A stretch of 64,000 nucleotides of DNA from Micromonospora sp. WMMD812 (GCF_027497215.1 NZ_CP114904.1:6044501-6108500), one strand, 5' to 3'. Counted from the stretch's first letter, positions 36,178 to 45,056 are shown. The notes: generated by a model not told the origin, from the letters alone. Numbers and translations are program-made.

Positions 36178-36576
36178 TCAGTGGACGCAGGCCCGGCAGG
36201 TGCCGAAGATCTCCAGGGTGTGGCTGACGTCGGCGTAGCCGTGCTGCGCGGCGACCCGCTCGGCCCAGCTCTCCACGGCGGGCCCGGCCACCTCCACGGT
36301 CCGCCCGCAGGCTCGGCAGACCAGGTGGTGGTGGTGTCCCTCGCTGCACCGGCGGTAGAGGTGCTCACCGCCGGGCGGGCGCATCACGTCGATCTCGCCG
36401 GCGTCGGCCAGGCCCTGCAGCGTGCGGTAGACCGTGGTCAGGCCGACCCGCTCGCCACGGGCGCGGAGCATCGCGTGCAGGTCCTGCGCGCTGTGGAAAC
36501 CCTCGACCTCGCCGAGCAGGGCGCTGACCGCGCTGCGCTGACGGGTGTTGCGGACGGCGGTGCCGCTCTCGCTCAC
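36178..36576 (-). CDS. zur: Fur-family zinc uptake regulator (Zur)
   Basis: A 132-residue Fur-family repressor. The winged helix (about 1-80) contains GLTTVYRTLQGLADAGEI. The metal-binding half has the histidine run SEGHHHHLVCRACGRTVEV and the C-terminal CRACVH, giving two CxxC pairs for structural zinc. Its position beside znuBCA and an ArsR gene, with a Zur-like box at znuA, identifies it as Zur rather than Fur. GGAGGGG lies 7 bases before the GTG start. Confidence 0.9.
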   Translation of the reverse strand: MSESGTAVRNTRQRSAVSALLGEVEGFHSAQDLHAMLRARGERVGLTTVYRTLQGLADAGEIDVMRPPGGEHLYRRCSEGHHHHLVCRACGRTVEVAGPAVESWAERVAAQHGYADVSHTLEIFGTCRACVH

Positions 36577-36604
36577 GACGTGCCCCCTCCGACCGGTCGC
36601 TGCC

Positions 36605-36904
36605 TCATGACCCCTCCCCGGCGTGACTGACCGCGTCCGCCACGATGTGCGCGACGTGCTCGTCGACCAGGGTGTAGGCGATCTCCCGCCCCCGGCGGGA
36701 GCCGCGTACCACACCGGCGCCGCGCAGCACCCGCAGGTGCTGCGACACCAGCGGCTGCGCCGCGCCGAGCTTCTCGACCAGCTCGTGCACGCACCGTTCT
36801 CCGCCGGCCAACTCGCTGACGATCGCCAGCCGGATCGGCGCCGACAGGGCACGCAACAGCTCGCCGGCACCCTCGAAGACGTCGTAGCCGGATCCGTCGC
36901 TCAC
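36605..36904 (-). CDS. ArsR/SmtB-family metal-responsive repressor
   Basis: A 99-residue winged-helix repressor. The recognition region reads AQPLVSQHLRVLRGAGVV, and EIAYTLVDEHVAHIVADAVSH ends in the alpha-5 helix, where Asp/His residues (D, H, H) match zinc-type sensors. GERCVHELVEKL carries one Cys. Mycobacterial loci pair such a protein (SmtB) with Zur in one operon, and the same order is seen here with a 28-base gap. GTG at 36904 follows TACCGT (minus strand, 36911-36916) by 6 bases, so it is leaderless. Confidence 0.88.
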   Translation of the reverse strand: MSDGSGYDVFEGAGELLRALSAPIRLAIVSELAGGERCVHELVEKLGAAQPLVSQHLRVLRGAGVVRGSRRGREIAYTLVDEHVAHIVADAVSHAGEGS

Positions 36905-36947
36905 CCTGTAACGGTAACCAATACCGCCGGCCCCGCGGTGATCAGCA

Positions 36948-37817
36948 TCAGTGGAGCACCACCTCGTGCGGTTCTGGGTCCGGTGCCGAGGCCGGCGTCG
37001 CCGCACGCCGGCGCAGCATCCGCCACGCCCCGGCGGCCAGCGCGACCACCAGGAACGACGCGATCGCCATCAGCACCACCGAGGCGCCCGGGGCGGTGTC
37101 GGCGTTGGCCGCCACCCACACGCCCGATCCGGCGGCGAAGAGCCCGAGCGCCATCGCCGCCGTCATCGTGCCCAGGAAGCCGCGGGCGACCTGCTGGGCG
37201 GCGGCCACCGGCACCACCATCAGCGCGCTGATCAGCAGCACGCCGACCGCCCGCATGGCGATGGTCACGGTGACCGCGGTGGTGACCGCGATCAGCATGT
37301 TCAGCGTGCGCACCGGCAGGCCGGACACCCGGGCGTACTCCTCGTCGTGGGAGACCGCGAAGAGCGCCGGCCGCAGCGCGAGCATCAGCACCAGGATCGC
37401 CACGCCGAGCACCACGATCGTGATCAGATCGGGCGGCGAGATGGTGATGAGCGACCCGAACAGGTACGCCACGAGGTTGGCCGGGGTGCTGTCGGAGAGC
37501 CCGACCAGCATCACGCCGCCGGCGATGCCGCCGTAGAAGAGCAGCGCCAGCGCCAGGTCCCCGGAGGTCCGCCCGCGGGAGCGGACCAGCTCGATGGCGA
37601 TCGCCCCGAGGCTCGCCACGATCACCGCGACGAGCACGGGGGAGCGGTTGAGCAGCAGGCCGGCGCCGACGCCGGTCAGCGCCACGTGCCCGATCCCGTC
37701 GCCGATCAGTGCCAGCCGACGCTGCACCAGGTAGATGCCGAGCGCCGGGGCGGCGAGCCCGATGACCAGCGCCGCGATCAGGGCACGCTGCATGTACGGG
37801 TACTGGAAGAGTTCCAT
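36948..37817 (-). CDS. znuB: Zinc ABC transporter permease
   Basis: A 289-residue permease of the ABC-3 family with about eight transmembrane helices, the membrane channel for zinc (possibly manganese) uptake. Characteristic segments are RRLALIGDGIGHVALTGVGAG and LISALMVVPVAAAQQVARGF. ATG at 37817 lies 2 bases after the znuC stop, so they are coupled. It is the last gene of the znuA-znuC-znuB operon. Confidence 0.92.
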   Translation of the reverse strand: MELFQYPYMQRALIAALVIGLAAPALGIYLVQRRLALIGDGIGHVALTGVGAGLLLNRSPVLVAVIVASLGAIAIELVRSRGRTSGDLALALLFYGGIAGGVMLVGLSDSTPANLVAYLFGSLITISPPDLITIVVLGVAILVLMLALRPALFAVSHDEEYARVSGLPVRTLNMLIAVTTAVTVTIAMRAVGVLLISALMVVPVAAAQQVARGFLGTMTAAMALGLFAAGSGVWVAANADTAPGASVVLMAIASFLVVALAAGAWRMLRRRAATPASAPDPEPHEVVLH

Positions 37818-37819
37818 GC

Positions 37820-38581
37820 TCAGTTGCTCCAGAGACCGACGGGCTCGTCGGGACAGTGCGGATGCACGTGGTCGTGGTCGGGCTCGGCGTGGTGGCCGGC
37901 CGGGTCCGGCACCGGGCCGTCGTGACAGATCCCGCCGGCGTGGACGACGATCGCGCGGTCGATCAACGGGCGCAGCGGGCCCAGCTCGTGCGCGACGAGC
38001 AGCACCGTCCCGCCGCCCGTGACGAACTCGCGCAGCGCGCCGGCGAACGCGTCCTGGCTGACGGCGTCCACCCCGGCGGTCGGCTCGTCCAGCACCAGCA
38101 GCTCCGGCTGGCCGGCCAGGGCCCGGGCGATCAGGGTGCGCTGCTGCTGACCGCCGGAGAGGGTGGCGACCGGGTCGGCGGCGCGGTCGGCGAGCCCGAC
38201 CGCGCGCAGCGCCGTGTCGACCGCGGCCCGGTCGGCGGCGCCGGGCGGGCGGAGGATCCCCCGCCGGGCGAGCCGGCCGGAGGCCACCACCTCCCGGACG
38301 GTGGCCGGCACGCCGCCGCCGGCGCCCAGCCGCTGCGGGACGTACCCCACCCGCTCCCACTGCCGGAACCGGCGCAGCGGGCGGCCGAAGAGACTGACCG
38401 ACCCCGCGGTCAGCGGCACCAGGCCGAGCACCGCCCGGATCAGGGTGGACTTGCCGGAGCCGTTCGCGCCGAGCACCGCGACCACCTCGCCGGCGGTCAC
38501 GGTGAGGGATACGTCACGGAGCACGGGACGGCTGTCGTAGCCGACCGCCCCGTGCTCGACGGTGATCACCGGTGGGTTCAC
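37820..38581 (-). CDS. znuC: Zinc ABC transporter ATPase
   Basis: A 253-residue ABC ATPase. Walker A is GANGSGKST (38-46), the signature LSGGQQQR, and Walker B LLVLDEPTAGVD. The C-terminal tail is His/Asp-rich (HHAEPDHDHVHPHC), which supports metal handling and is unusual for a plain ATPase. The GTG start overlaps the znuA stop (GTGA). Confidence 0.93.
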   Translation of the reverse strand: MNPPVITVEHGAVGYDSRPVLRDVSLTVTAGEVVAVLGANGSGKSTLIRAVLGLVPLTAGSVSLFGRPLRRFRQWERVGYVPQRLGAGGGVPATVREVVASGRLARRGILRPPGAADRAAVDTALRAVGLADRAADPVATLSGGQQQRTLIARALAGQPELLVLDEPTAGVDAVSQDAFAGALREFVTGGGTVLLVAHELGPLRPLIDRAIVVHAGGICHDGPVPDPAGHHAEPDHDHVHPHCPDEPVGLWSN

Positions 38582-39534
38582 GAGCAGCTCAGCGCCGTTC
38601 GCAGCGTCTGCAGGTTGGTACGCATCACCGAAAGGTAGTCCCCGCCGTTGTCAGCGGACAGTCCCTCGATCGGATCCAGCACCGCGGTCTTCGCGCCGAC
38701 CTCGCCGGCGATGGTCTCGGCGACCTTCGGGCTGACCAGCGTCTCGAAGAAGATCGTCGTGGCCTTGTGCTCCCGCGCCTCCCCGGCCACCTCGGCCAGC
38801 CGCTGCGGCGAGGGCTCGGTCTCCGGGGTCAGCCCGGTGATCCCGACCTGCTCCAGCCCGTAGCGCTCGGCCAGGTAGCCGAAGGCGGTGTGGCTGGTCA
38901 CGATCTCCCGGCGCTCGCAGGCCTTGAGGCCGTCGGCGAACTCGGTGTCCAGCGTCGCCAGGTCGGCGTGCAGCGCCTTGGCGCGCGCGGTGTAGTCGGC
39001 CGCCCGGTCGGGGTCGGCCTTGCCCAACCGGTCGGCGAGTTGGTCGGCGACGGTGGCGAGCCGGGTCGGGTCGAGCCAGAGGTGCGGGTCCTTGCCCCCG
39101 GTGGACTCCTCGTGGTCGGCCGGCTCGGCCTCGCCCTCGTGCTCGTGGCCACCGGCGGCGGCGTCCCGCAGCGGCTGGACCGTCGTGACGTCGAAGGCCC
39201 GGTCGTTCGCGTTCTGCGCGACCGCCTCGTCCACCGCGGGCTGGAAGCCCTTGAGGTAGACGATCAGCTCGGCCTGGCTGATGTCGCCGACCTGGCCCGG
39301 GTTGAGTTCCAGGTCGTGCGGCTCGGCGCCCGGCTTGACCAGGTTGGTCACCCGGACGGCGTCCCCGCCGACCCGCTCGGCGATGAACTGGAGGGGGTAG
39401 AAGGCGGCCACCACGTCGACCCGCTGCGGGTCGGCACCGGCCGCGCCGTCGGTGGAACAGGCGGCGGCCCCGCCCAGGGTGAGCAGGGCGGTGGTGACGG
39501 CGGCCAGGACGCGCGGAGTGGAGCGGTTGTTCAT
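38578..39534 (-). CDS. znuA: Zinc ABC transporter substrate-binding lipoprotein
   Basis: A 318-residue cluster A-I metal-binding protein. A signal peptide with lipobox GGAAACS anchors it outside the membrane. Metal-binding histidines are expected in AEPHDLELNP, DPHLWLDP and VTSHTAFGYLA. A His/Glu-rich loop (GGHEHEGEAEPADHEE) between them is a hallmark of zinc-specific ZnuA proteins. It leads the operon. A Zur-like box lies 19 bases upstream of the start. Confidence 0.94.
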   Translation of the reverse strand: MNNRSTPRVLAAVTTALLTLGGAAACSTDGAAGADPQRVDVVAAFYPLQFIAERVGGDAVRVTNLVKPGAEPHDLELNPGQVGDISQAELIVYLKGFQPAVDEAVAQNANDRAFDVTTVQPLRDAAAGGHEHEGEAEPADHEESTGGKDPHLWLDPTRLATVADQLADRLGKADPDRAADYTARAKALHADLATLDTEFADGLKACERREIVTSHTAFGYLAERYGLEQVGITGLTPETEPSPQRLAEVAGEAREHKATTIFFETLVSPKVAETIAGEVGAKTAVLDPIEGLSADNGGDYLSVMRTNLQTLRTALSCS

Positions 39535-39552
39535 GGCGTCAACTGTCCGCCG

Positions 39553-39573
39553 TAACGATAATGATTGTCAAAA
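39553..39573. promoter_or_regulatory. Zur-like operator upstream of znuA
   Basis: An AT-rich island in otherwise GC-rich DNA; on the minus strand it reads TGACAATCATTATCGTTA, close to actinobacterial Zur boxes (TGAAAATCATTTTCA type). It covers the expected promoter region of znuA, so zinc-loaded Zur would repress the operon. Confidence 0.75.
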
Positions 39574-39588
39574 ACGCATGATTGCATG

Positions 39589-39846
39589 TCAGAGCAGCTT
39601 CACCAGGGCCACCGCCACCAGCAGCGTCAGCATCAGCAGCCGGATGAGCCGAGTCTGCGGCGCCTGTACCGGCCAGGTGGTGGCCAGGAGCGCGACCAGG
39701 GCCGCGGCCAGTGCCAGCAGCAGCACGCCGCCGACCGGGCCGGGTGTGAACAGCGCCACCAGCACCAGTGCCAGGGTGGCCAGGAACACCGCCGTCGGAT
39801 TCGCCCGGGCCAGCCGGGCCAGCAGGGGGCTCTGCGTACGCTGCAT
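39589..39846 (-). CDS. Small membrane protein (DUF6703-like)
   Basis: 85 residues with three hydrophobic segments. It starts MQRTQSPLLARLARANP and ends LIRLLMLTLLVAVALVKLL. This pattern matches a small actinobacterial membrane family that I associate with DUF6703; function unknown. ATG at 39846 is 7 bases after TAGAGT on the minus strand (39854-39859), so probably leaderless. It diverges from the monooxygenase gene with a 27-base gap. Confidence 0.72.
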   Translation of the reverse strand: MQRTQSPLLARLARANPTAVFLATLALVLVALFTPGPVGGVLLLALAAALVALLATTWPVQAPQTRLIRLLMLTLLVAVALVKLL

Positions 39847-39873
39847 CCCACAGACTCTACGAGGAGGAACCCG

Positions 39874-40215
39874 GTGCTGGTGACCAACCGGTTCGTGGTC
39901 GAGGTCGATGTCGCGGACGACTTCACCGAGCGGGCCCACGCCGCCCTCACCGCGCTCGCCGCCCGCCCCGGCTACCTGCGCGGCCAGTTGGTCCGGGCCC
40001 TCGACGACCCGCGGCACTGGTGCCTGGTCACCGAGTGGGAGTCGGTCGGCGCCTACCGGCGGGCGCTGGGCGGCTTCGAGGTCAAGGTGACCGGCGTCCC
40101 GCTGCTCGCCCAGTCGGTCGACGAGCCGTCCGCGTACGAGGCGCTGGCCAGCGTCGCGCCGGGCGGCGCGGTCGTGGTGACCGCAAGTGATCGGGCCGCT
40201 GGTCCTTACCGCTGA
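39874..40215 (+). CDS. Antibiotic biosynthesis monooxygenase (ABM)-type small protein
   Basis: A 113-residue protein with the dimeric ferredoxin-like ABM fold: FVVEVDVADDFTERAHAALTALAARPGYLRG, followed by WCLVTEWESVGAYRRALGGFEV. Such proteins range from cofactor-free oxygenases and haem-degrading enzymes to non-catalytic members, so the role is open. GAGGAGG lies 6 bases before the GTG start. Confidence 0.8.
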   Translation: MLVTNRFVVEVDVADDFTERAHAALTALAARPGYLRGQLVRALDDPRHWCLVTEWESVGAYRRALGGFEVKVTGVPLLAQSVDEPSAYEALASVAPGGAVVVTASDRAAGPYR

Positions 40216-40239
40216 GCCCACGGGCACTACCCTGCTCCT

Positions 40240-40788
40240 ATGACCGCTCCCGGCCCGGCCGCCCCACCGCCGCATCCCGCGCCGCCCGGGCAGGACGGCG
40301 GCCAGCCGCCGGGTCCGCCCACCCCACCGCCGGGCCCCGGGGTCTCGCCGCCGTTCGCCGCGCCGCCCAGCGAGGGGCGGCGCGCCCGGCTCTGGCTGGG
40401 GCTCGGGGTCGGCGCGCTCGCCGTGGTGCTCTGCTGCGGCGGTGGCGGCGCCGCCGTGATCGGGCTCGCGGTGAGCGGCGTGCAGGCGGTCCGCGAGCAG
40501 GGCCGGACGGTCTCCGCCGACTACTACCAGGCGCTCGTCGACCGGAACTACGGCGACGCGTACGACCAGCTCTGCGACGACGCGAAGCGCCGCGAGTCGC
40601 GGGCGGACTTCGAGCAGCGGGCGGCCGCGGAGCCGCAGGTGTCCGCGTTCCGGGTCGGCGAGGTGGACACCAACAACCTCACCGTGCCGGTGGACGTCAC
40701 CCTGGAGGGCGGCCAGCGGGAGCGGCAGCAGGTCATCCTCGGCCAGGACCAGCAGACCGGCGGCATGGAGGTCTGCGGGGTCAGCTGA
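40240..40788 (+). CDS. Pro-rich single-pass membrane protein with extracellular NTF2-like domain
   Basis: 182 residues. The first 45 are Pro/Gly-rich and cytoplasmic. One transmembrane helix (about 49-78) contains a CCGGGG stretch. The outer domain ([25 protein letters not shown]...) resembles the lumazine-binding or DUF4878-like NTF2 fold. The two cysteines in QLCDD and the final VCGVS may form a disulfide. ATG at 40240 is 6 bases after TACCCT (40228-40233), a leaderless start. Function unknown. Confidence 0.75.
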   Translation: MTAPGPAAPPPHPAPPGQDGGQPPGPPTPPPGPGVSPPFAAPPSEGRRARLWLGLGVGALAVVLCCGGGGAAVIGLAVSGVQAVREQGRTVSADYYQALVDRNYGDAYDQLCDDAKRRESRADFEQRAAAEPQVSAFRVGEVDTNNLTVPVDVTLEGGQRERQQVILGQDQQTGGMEVCGVS

Positions 40789-40900
40789 CCCGGCCCCGGT
40801 ATTCTGCTGGGCCCGGGGTCCAGCGAGTCGTACCGTTGTCCCGAACTGCTCGTCCCGTCCCTATCGCCCCCGCCGACCGCCAGCCGGCGTAGGAGGAAAC

Positions 40901-42280
40901 ATGCCAGCCGACCGTATCGACGCCGTCGTCAGCCTCGCCAAGCGCCGAGGCTTCGTCTTCCCCTCCAGCGAGATCTACGGGGGCACCCGGTCGGCGTGGG
41001 ACTACGGTCCGCTCGGCGTGGAGCTCAAGGAGAACGTCCGCCGGCAGTGGTGGAAGACCATGGTCCAGCAGCGCGACGACGTCGTCGGCCTGGACTCGGC
41101 GGTCATCCTGGCCCGCCAGGTCTGGGAGGCCTCCGGCCACATCGCCGAGTTCGTCGATCCGCTCACCGAGTGCCAGTTCTGCCACAAGCGGTTCCGCGCC
41201 GACCACCTCGAGGAGGCGTACGAGGCCAAGCACGGCCGGCCGCCGACCTCGCTGTCCGAGCTGAGCTGCCCGAACTGCGGCAACAAGGGCACCTTCACCG
41301 AGCCGAAGATGTTCAACGGCCTGATGAAGACCTACCTCGGCCCGGTGGAGAGCGACGAGGGGCTGCACTACCTGCGCCCGGAGACCGCCCAGGGCATCTT
41401 CGTCAACTACAAGAACGTCGAGACGGTCGCCCGCAAGAAGCCACCGTTCGGCATCGCGCAGACCGGCAAGTCGTTCCGCAACGAGATCACTCCGGGCAAC
41501 TTCATCTTCCGGACCCGCGAGTTCGAGCAGATGGAGATGGAGTTCTTCGTCGAGCCGGGCACCGACGAGCAGTGGCACGAGTACTGGCTCCAGGAGCGCT
41601 GGAACTGGTACCTCGACCTGGGCCTGTCGCCGGACAACCTGCGCTTCTTCGAGCACCCCAAGGAGAAGCTGTCGCACTACTCGAAGCGGACCGTGGACAT
41701 CGAGTACCGCTTCCAGTTCGGCGGCACCGAGTTCGCCGAGCTGGAGGGCATCGCGAACCGGACCGACTTCGACCTCTCCACGCACAGCAAGCACTCCGGC
41801 GTCGACCTGTCGTACTTCGACCAGACCAAGCAGGAGCGCTGGATGCCGTACGTCATCGAGCCGGCCGCCGGTCTGACCCGCGCGGTGCTCGCCTTCCTGC
41901 TGGAGGCGTACGACGAGGACGAGGCGCCGAACACCAAGGGCGGCGTGGACAAGCGCACCGTCATGCGGTTCGACCCGCGCCTGGCGCCGGTGAAGGTCGC
42001 GGTGCTGCCGCTGTCCCGCAACGAGGCGCTCTCGCCGAAGGCCAAGGAGCTGGCGGCCACGCTGCGTAAGCGCTGGGTGGTGGAGTTCGACGACTCGCAG
42101 GCGATCGGCCGCCGCTACCGCCGGCAGGACGAGATCGGCACGCCGTTCTGCGTGACGGTCGACTTCGACACCCTGGACGACAACGCGGTGACCGTACGCA
42201 ACCGGGACACCATGGCCCAGGAGCGGATCTCCCTGGACCAGGTCGAGCGCTACCTCATCGAGCGCCTGCCGGGCTGCTGA
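40901..42280 (+). CDS. glyS: Glycine-tRNA ligase (alpha2 type)
   Basis: A 459-residue class II aminoacyl-tRNA synthetase charging tRNA-Gly. Motifs include [18 protein letters not shown], a zinc-type CQFC...CPNCG pair (about residues 89-128), motif 2 [20 protein letters not shown] and the glycine pocket [16 protein letters not shown]. The C-terminal anticodon-binding domain (about 355-455) is complete. TAGGAGGAAAC precedes the ATG. No T-box leader is visible in the 112-base upstream gap. Confidence 0.97.
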   Translation: MPADRIDAVVSLAKRRGFVFPSSEIYGGTRSAWDYGPLGVELKENVRRQWWKTMVQQRDDVVGLDSAVILARQVWEASGHIAEFVDPLTECQFCHKRFRADHLEEAYEAKHGRPPTSLSELSCPNCGNKGTFTEPKMFNGLMKTYLGPVESDEGLHYLRPETAQGIFVNYKNVETVARKKPPFGIAQTGKSFRNEITPGNFIFRTREFEQMEMEFFVEPGTDEQWHEYWLQERWNWYLDLGLSPDNLRFFEHPKEKLSHYSKRTVDIEYRFQFGGTEFAELEGIANRTDFDLSTHSKHSGVDLSYFDQTKQERWMPYVIEPAAGLTRAVLAFLLEAYDEDEAPNTKGGVDKRTVMRFDPRLAPVKVAVLPLSRNEALSPKAKELAATLRKRWVVEFDDSQAIGRRYRRQDEIGTPFCVTVDFDTLDDNAVTVRNRDTMAQERISLDQVERYLIERLPGC

Positions 42281-42285
42281 GCTGC

Positions 42286-42329
42286 ACGGGGCCCCGGCCG
42301 GCGCGGAAGAGCGTCGGCCGGGGCCCCGT
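42286..42329 (+). terminator. Terminator after glyS
   Basis: A 15-bp perfect stem (42286-42300 with 42315-42329) around a 14-base loop. Its last base is shared with the TACACT -10 of dusB (42329-42334), so termination and initiation are back to back. Confidence 0.85.
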
Positions 42330-42340
42330 ACACTTGGCGG

Positions 42341-43513
42341 GTGACCGCCCCGACCCTTCCCCGCCTGCGCCCGCTCACGCTCGGGCGGCACGAGGTGTGG
42401 CCGCCGGTGGTTCTCGCCCCGATGGCCGGCATCACCAATGTCGGTTTCCGGCAGCTCTGCCGGGAGCAGGGTGGCGGCATCTACGTCTGCGAGATGATCA
42501 CCACCGTCGCGCTGGTGGAACGGAACCCGAAGACGCTGCGGATGATCGCCTTCGGCGAGAACGAGCAGCCGCGCAGCCTCCAGCTCTACGGCACCGACCC
42601 GGAGACCACCGCCGCCGCCGTCCGGATCGTGGTCGAGCGGGACCTGGCCGACCACATCGACCTGAACTTCGGCTGCCCGGTGCCCAAGGTGACCCGCAAG
42701 GGCGGCGGCGCGGCGCTGCCGTGGCGGCGCCGGCTCTTCGCCCGACTGGTCAGGGCCGCGGTGGACGCCGCGTCACCCGCCGGGGTGCCGGTCACGGTCA
42801 AGTTGCGCAAGGGCATCGACGACGACCACCTGACGTACGTCGAGGCGGGCCTCGCCGCCCAGGACGCCGGGGTGGCCGCGGTGGCCCTGCACGGGCGTAC
42901 GGCCGCACAGCGCTACTCGGGCACCGCCGACTGGGACTCGATCGCCACCCTGAAGCAGGCGCTCGACGTGCCGGTGCTGGGCAACGGCGACATCTGGGAG
43001 GCCGACGACGCGCTGCGGATGGTGGCGCACACCGGCGCGGACGGGGTGGTGGTCGGTCGGGGCTGCCTCGGCCGGCCGTGGCTCTTCGCCGACCTGGAGG
43101 CCGCGTTCAACGGCCGACCGGAACGGCGGCTGCCCAGCCTCGGCGAGGTCGCCAGCACCATGCGCCGGCATGCCGAGCTGCTGGTCGAGCAGTTCAGCGC
43201 GGGGTCGAGCACGCCCGCGCGGGGCGAGCGGGACGGCTGCACCGACTTCCGCAAGCATGTGGCCTGGTACCTCAAGGGCTTCCCGATCGGCGGGGAGCTG
43301 CGCCGGGAGCTGGCGATGATCGAGAGCCTGGCCCAGCTGGACGACCTGCTCGGCAAGCTCGACCCGACCGAGCCCTTCCCGGTGGCCACCCTGGGCCAGC
43401 CGCGCGGCCGCACCAACTCCCCGGGCAAGGTCTTCCTGCCCGACGGTTGGCTGGCGAGCCGGGACGACGACTCCGTCCCCGAGGGCGCGGAGCTCGCGGA
43501 CTCCGGCGGCTGA
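42341..43513 (+). CDS. dusB: tRNA dihydrouridine synthase (DusB-like)
   Basis: A 390-residue FMN enzyme reducing uridine to dihydrouridine in tRNA. APMAGITNVGFR begins the TIM barrel. The catalytic cysteine is C112 in LNFGCPVPKVTRKGGG, and NGDIWEADDAL and DGVVVGRGCLGRPW form the FMN phosphate site. The C-terminal helical domain contacts tRNA. GTG at 42341 is 6 bases after TACACT, so the mRNA is leaderless. Confidence 0.94.
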   Translation: MTAPTLPRLRPLTLGRHEVWPPVVLAPMAGITNVGFRQLCREQGGGIYVCEMITTVALVERNPKTLRMIAFGENEQPRSLQLYGTDPETTAAAVRIVVERDLADHIDLNFGCPVPKVTRKGGGAALPWRRRLFARLVRAAVDAASPAGVPVTVKLRKGIDDDHLTYVEAGLAAQDAGVAAVALHGRTAAQRYSGTADWDSIATLKQALDVPVLGNGDIWEADDALRMVAHTGADGVVVGRGCLGRPWLFADLEAAFNGRPERRLPSLGEVASTMRRHAELLVEQFSAGSSTPARGERDGCTDFRKHVAWYLKGFPIGGELRRELAMIESLAQLDDLLGKLDPTEPFPVATLGQPRGRTNSPGKVFLPDGWLASRDDDSVPEGAELADSGG

Positions 43514-43526
43514 CCGCGAGACGAAG

Positions 43527-43659
43527 AGGGGCCGCCCCTGGCTGGGGGCGGCCCTTTCGTGTGTGGATGGACGACGAAGGGCCGGCCCTGGGTGGGGTCG
43601 GCCCTTGGTGGTGTGTGGATGGACGCTGAAGGGCCGGCCCCTTGTGGGGGCCGGCCCTT
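43527..43659 (+). terminator. Three tandem terminator hairpins
   Basis: Three GC hairpins at 43527-43555, 43577-43606 and 43629-43659 share the stem AAGGGCCGGCCC or a close variant, separated by a repeated GTGTGGATGGACG. They lie between convergent dusB and the C39-like gene and probably arose by tandem duplication. The stems would work in both directions. Confidence 0.8.
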
Positions 43660-43680
43660 CGGTCCGTGTGGCTGCTCCGG

Positions 43681-44340
43681 TCAGCTGGTGGAGTAGCCGC
43701 GGGTGGCGATCCAGTCGGCCAGGTGGTCGACGCTGATGCGGTAGGAGGCCATGTTCGGGTCGGCGCTGTCGGCGATGGTGACGGTGTTGCCGCCGTCGCG
43801 GTAGCCGATGACGCTGATGTAGTGGCCGCCCTCGAAGGAGTGGGTGTTGCCGTCGGTGTCGGTGGTGGTGCCGGCGATGTTGGCGACCACGGCGCGGCCG
43901 TCGTCGACGGTGCGGACGATGTCGTCGCGCAGCTTGTCGGTCTGCTTGTCGTCGGCCTTGGTGCTGCTGATCTCGACGCTGTGGTAGGCGTTGTTACCGG
44001 TTTCCTTGTTCAGGACCGGGGTGATGTCGTTGATGCTGTTGGTGCCGGCTTCGGTGGTGCCCATTTCCTTGGCCATGGCGTCGACGTCGATGTTCTTGCC
44101 CTGGACGGACAGGGCGTTGCGGGTGGCGGCGGGGCCGCAGTAGTAGAAGTTCGGCTGGGCCTCGTAGCGGACGTTGAGTTCACGCTCGCCGTTGTGGTTC
44201 TTGCGGTCGGTCTGGACCTGGGCCGCGGCGGGCTTGGCGTCGGCGGCGTGGGCGGCGATGGCGGGGCCGGCGATGCCGCCGGTGGCGGCGGCGAACCCGA
44301 CGGCGGTCAGGGCGGTCTTGCGGATCAGATCGGTACGCAT
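43681..44340 (-). CDS. Secreted C39-like cysteine peptidase
   Basis: 219 residues. A Sec signal peptide is present (MRTDLIRKTALTAVGFAAAT, probable cut after AHA near 33). The mature part has a papain/C39-like core: C68 in NFYYCGPAATRNAL, H173 in EGGHYISVIGY and an Asp in IADSADP (191 or 194) as the catalytic triad. No cargo peptide, ABC domain or immunity gene is adjacent, so this is a stand-alone secreted protein. AGAGG lies about 9 bases before the ATG at 44340. It is flanked on the upstream side by 1.4 kb of repeat-rich non-coding DNA. Confidence 0.82.
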   Translation of the reverse strand: MRTDLIRKTALTAVGFAAATGGIAGPAIAAHAADAKPAAAQVQTDRKNHNGERELNVRYEAQPNFYYCGPAATRNALSVQGKNIDVDAMAKEMGTTEAGTNSINDITPVLNKETGNNAYHSVEISSTKADDKQTDKLRDDIVRTVDDGRAVVANIAGTTTDTDGNTHSFEGGHYISVIGYRDGGNTVTIADSADPNMASYRISVDHLADWIATRGYSTS

Positions 44341-44462
44341 GATGTGTGCCTCTCTGTTCGGGGGTGCCCGGCACATACCGCCGGGGGGCGGGTGTGTGCC
44401 AAAGAGTGAGGGGGGTGGAGGTGCGCCTGGCGGCGGGGCCTGCTCGGGCGTCTCCGGGGGAG

Positions 44463-44750
44463 GTCAACGACCGGGGCGGCCCGGTCATTCCGGCGCGGTG
44501 GCCGGTGGCGGTCGCGGCCTTGGGGGTGGTGCCTCGGGGCTGCGGCGCCGGGGGATGTCAACGACCCGGGGCGGCCGATCATTCCGGCCGGTCGGGCGGG
44601 GTGGCCCGGGGCCGTGGTGTCGCAGGGAGTCAACGACCGGGGTGGGTCGGTGATTCCCGGGCCCTGGAAGGGGGTCGTTCTTTCCGGGGCCGGCGGCCGG
44701 GGGGCCGCGCGGCATGTCATGTTCAACGACCGGGGCCCGGGCATGATTCC
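44463..44750. repeat. Four dispersed 30-bp direct repeats
   Basis: Copies start at 44463, 44557, 44629 and 44721. Each begins TCAACGACC or close to it, then GGGG-rich, and ends near ATTCC. The first copy is internally palindromic (GACCGGGGCGGCCCGGTC). Spacing is 94, 72 and 92 bases. All lie upstream of the C39-like gene, on its coding side. Confidence 0.75.
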
Positions 44751-44882
44751 GCCACCGGAGTGGCCCCGGCCACGCCACACCCGACCCCAAACCCGGACAC
44801 CGCACCCACCCGGCCACCCCGAGAACCGGACAGCCCGCCCATCCGCGCCCGCCCGCCCATCCGCGCCCACCCGCCCCGGCCG

Positions 44883-44941
44883 GTGATCAAGAGATTTGCG
44901 TCGCCCGAGCCGGGCTTGCTGACGCGAACCTCTTGATCAAC
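44883..44941. repeat. Palindromic intergenic element, copy d
   Basis: The left arm GTGATCAAGAGATTTGCGTC pairs with 44921-44941 with about three mismatches (some G-U tolerant). The ends and the TTTGCG segment resemble copy c. Confidence 0.75.
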
Positions 44942-45056
44942 ACACCAGCCAACCCGCCCCACGCCGGCCCGTCGACCCGTCGGCCGTACCCCGCTCCGGC
45001 TCCTCGGGAGCGGCGCTCCGGCTCCGGGAGAAGGGTTCGACTGGCGCGTGCGGGAT

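Noticed and set aside
40789..40900. T-box leader before glyS
   Set aside because: The gap is 112 bases, too short, and no T-box sequence or specifier stem is visible. A normal ribosome binding site is present.
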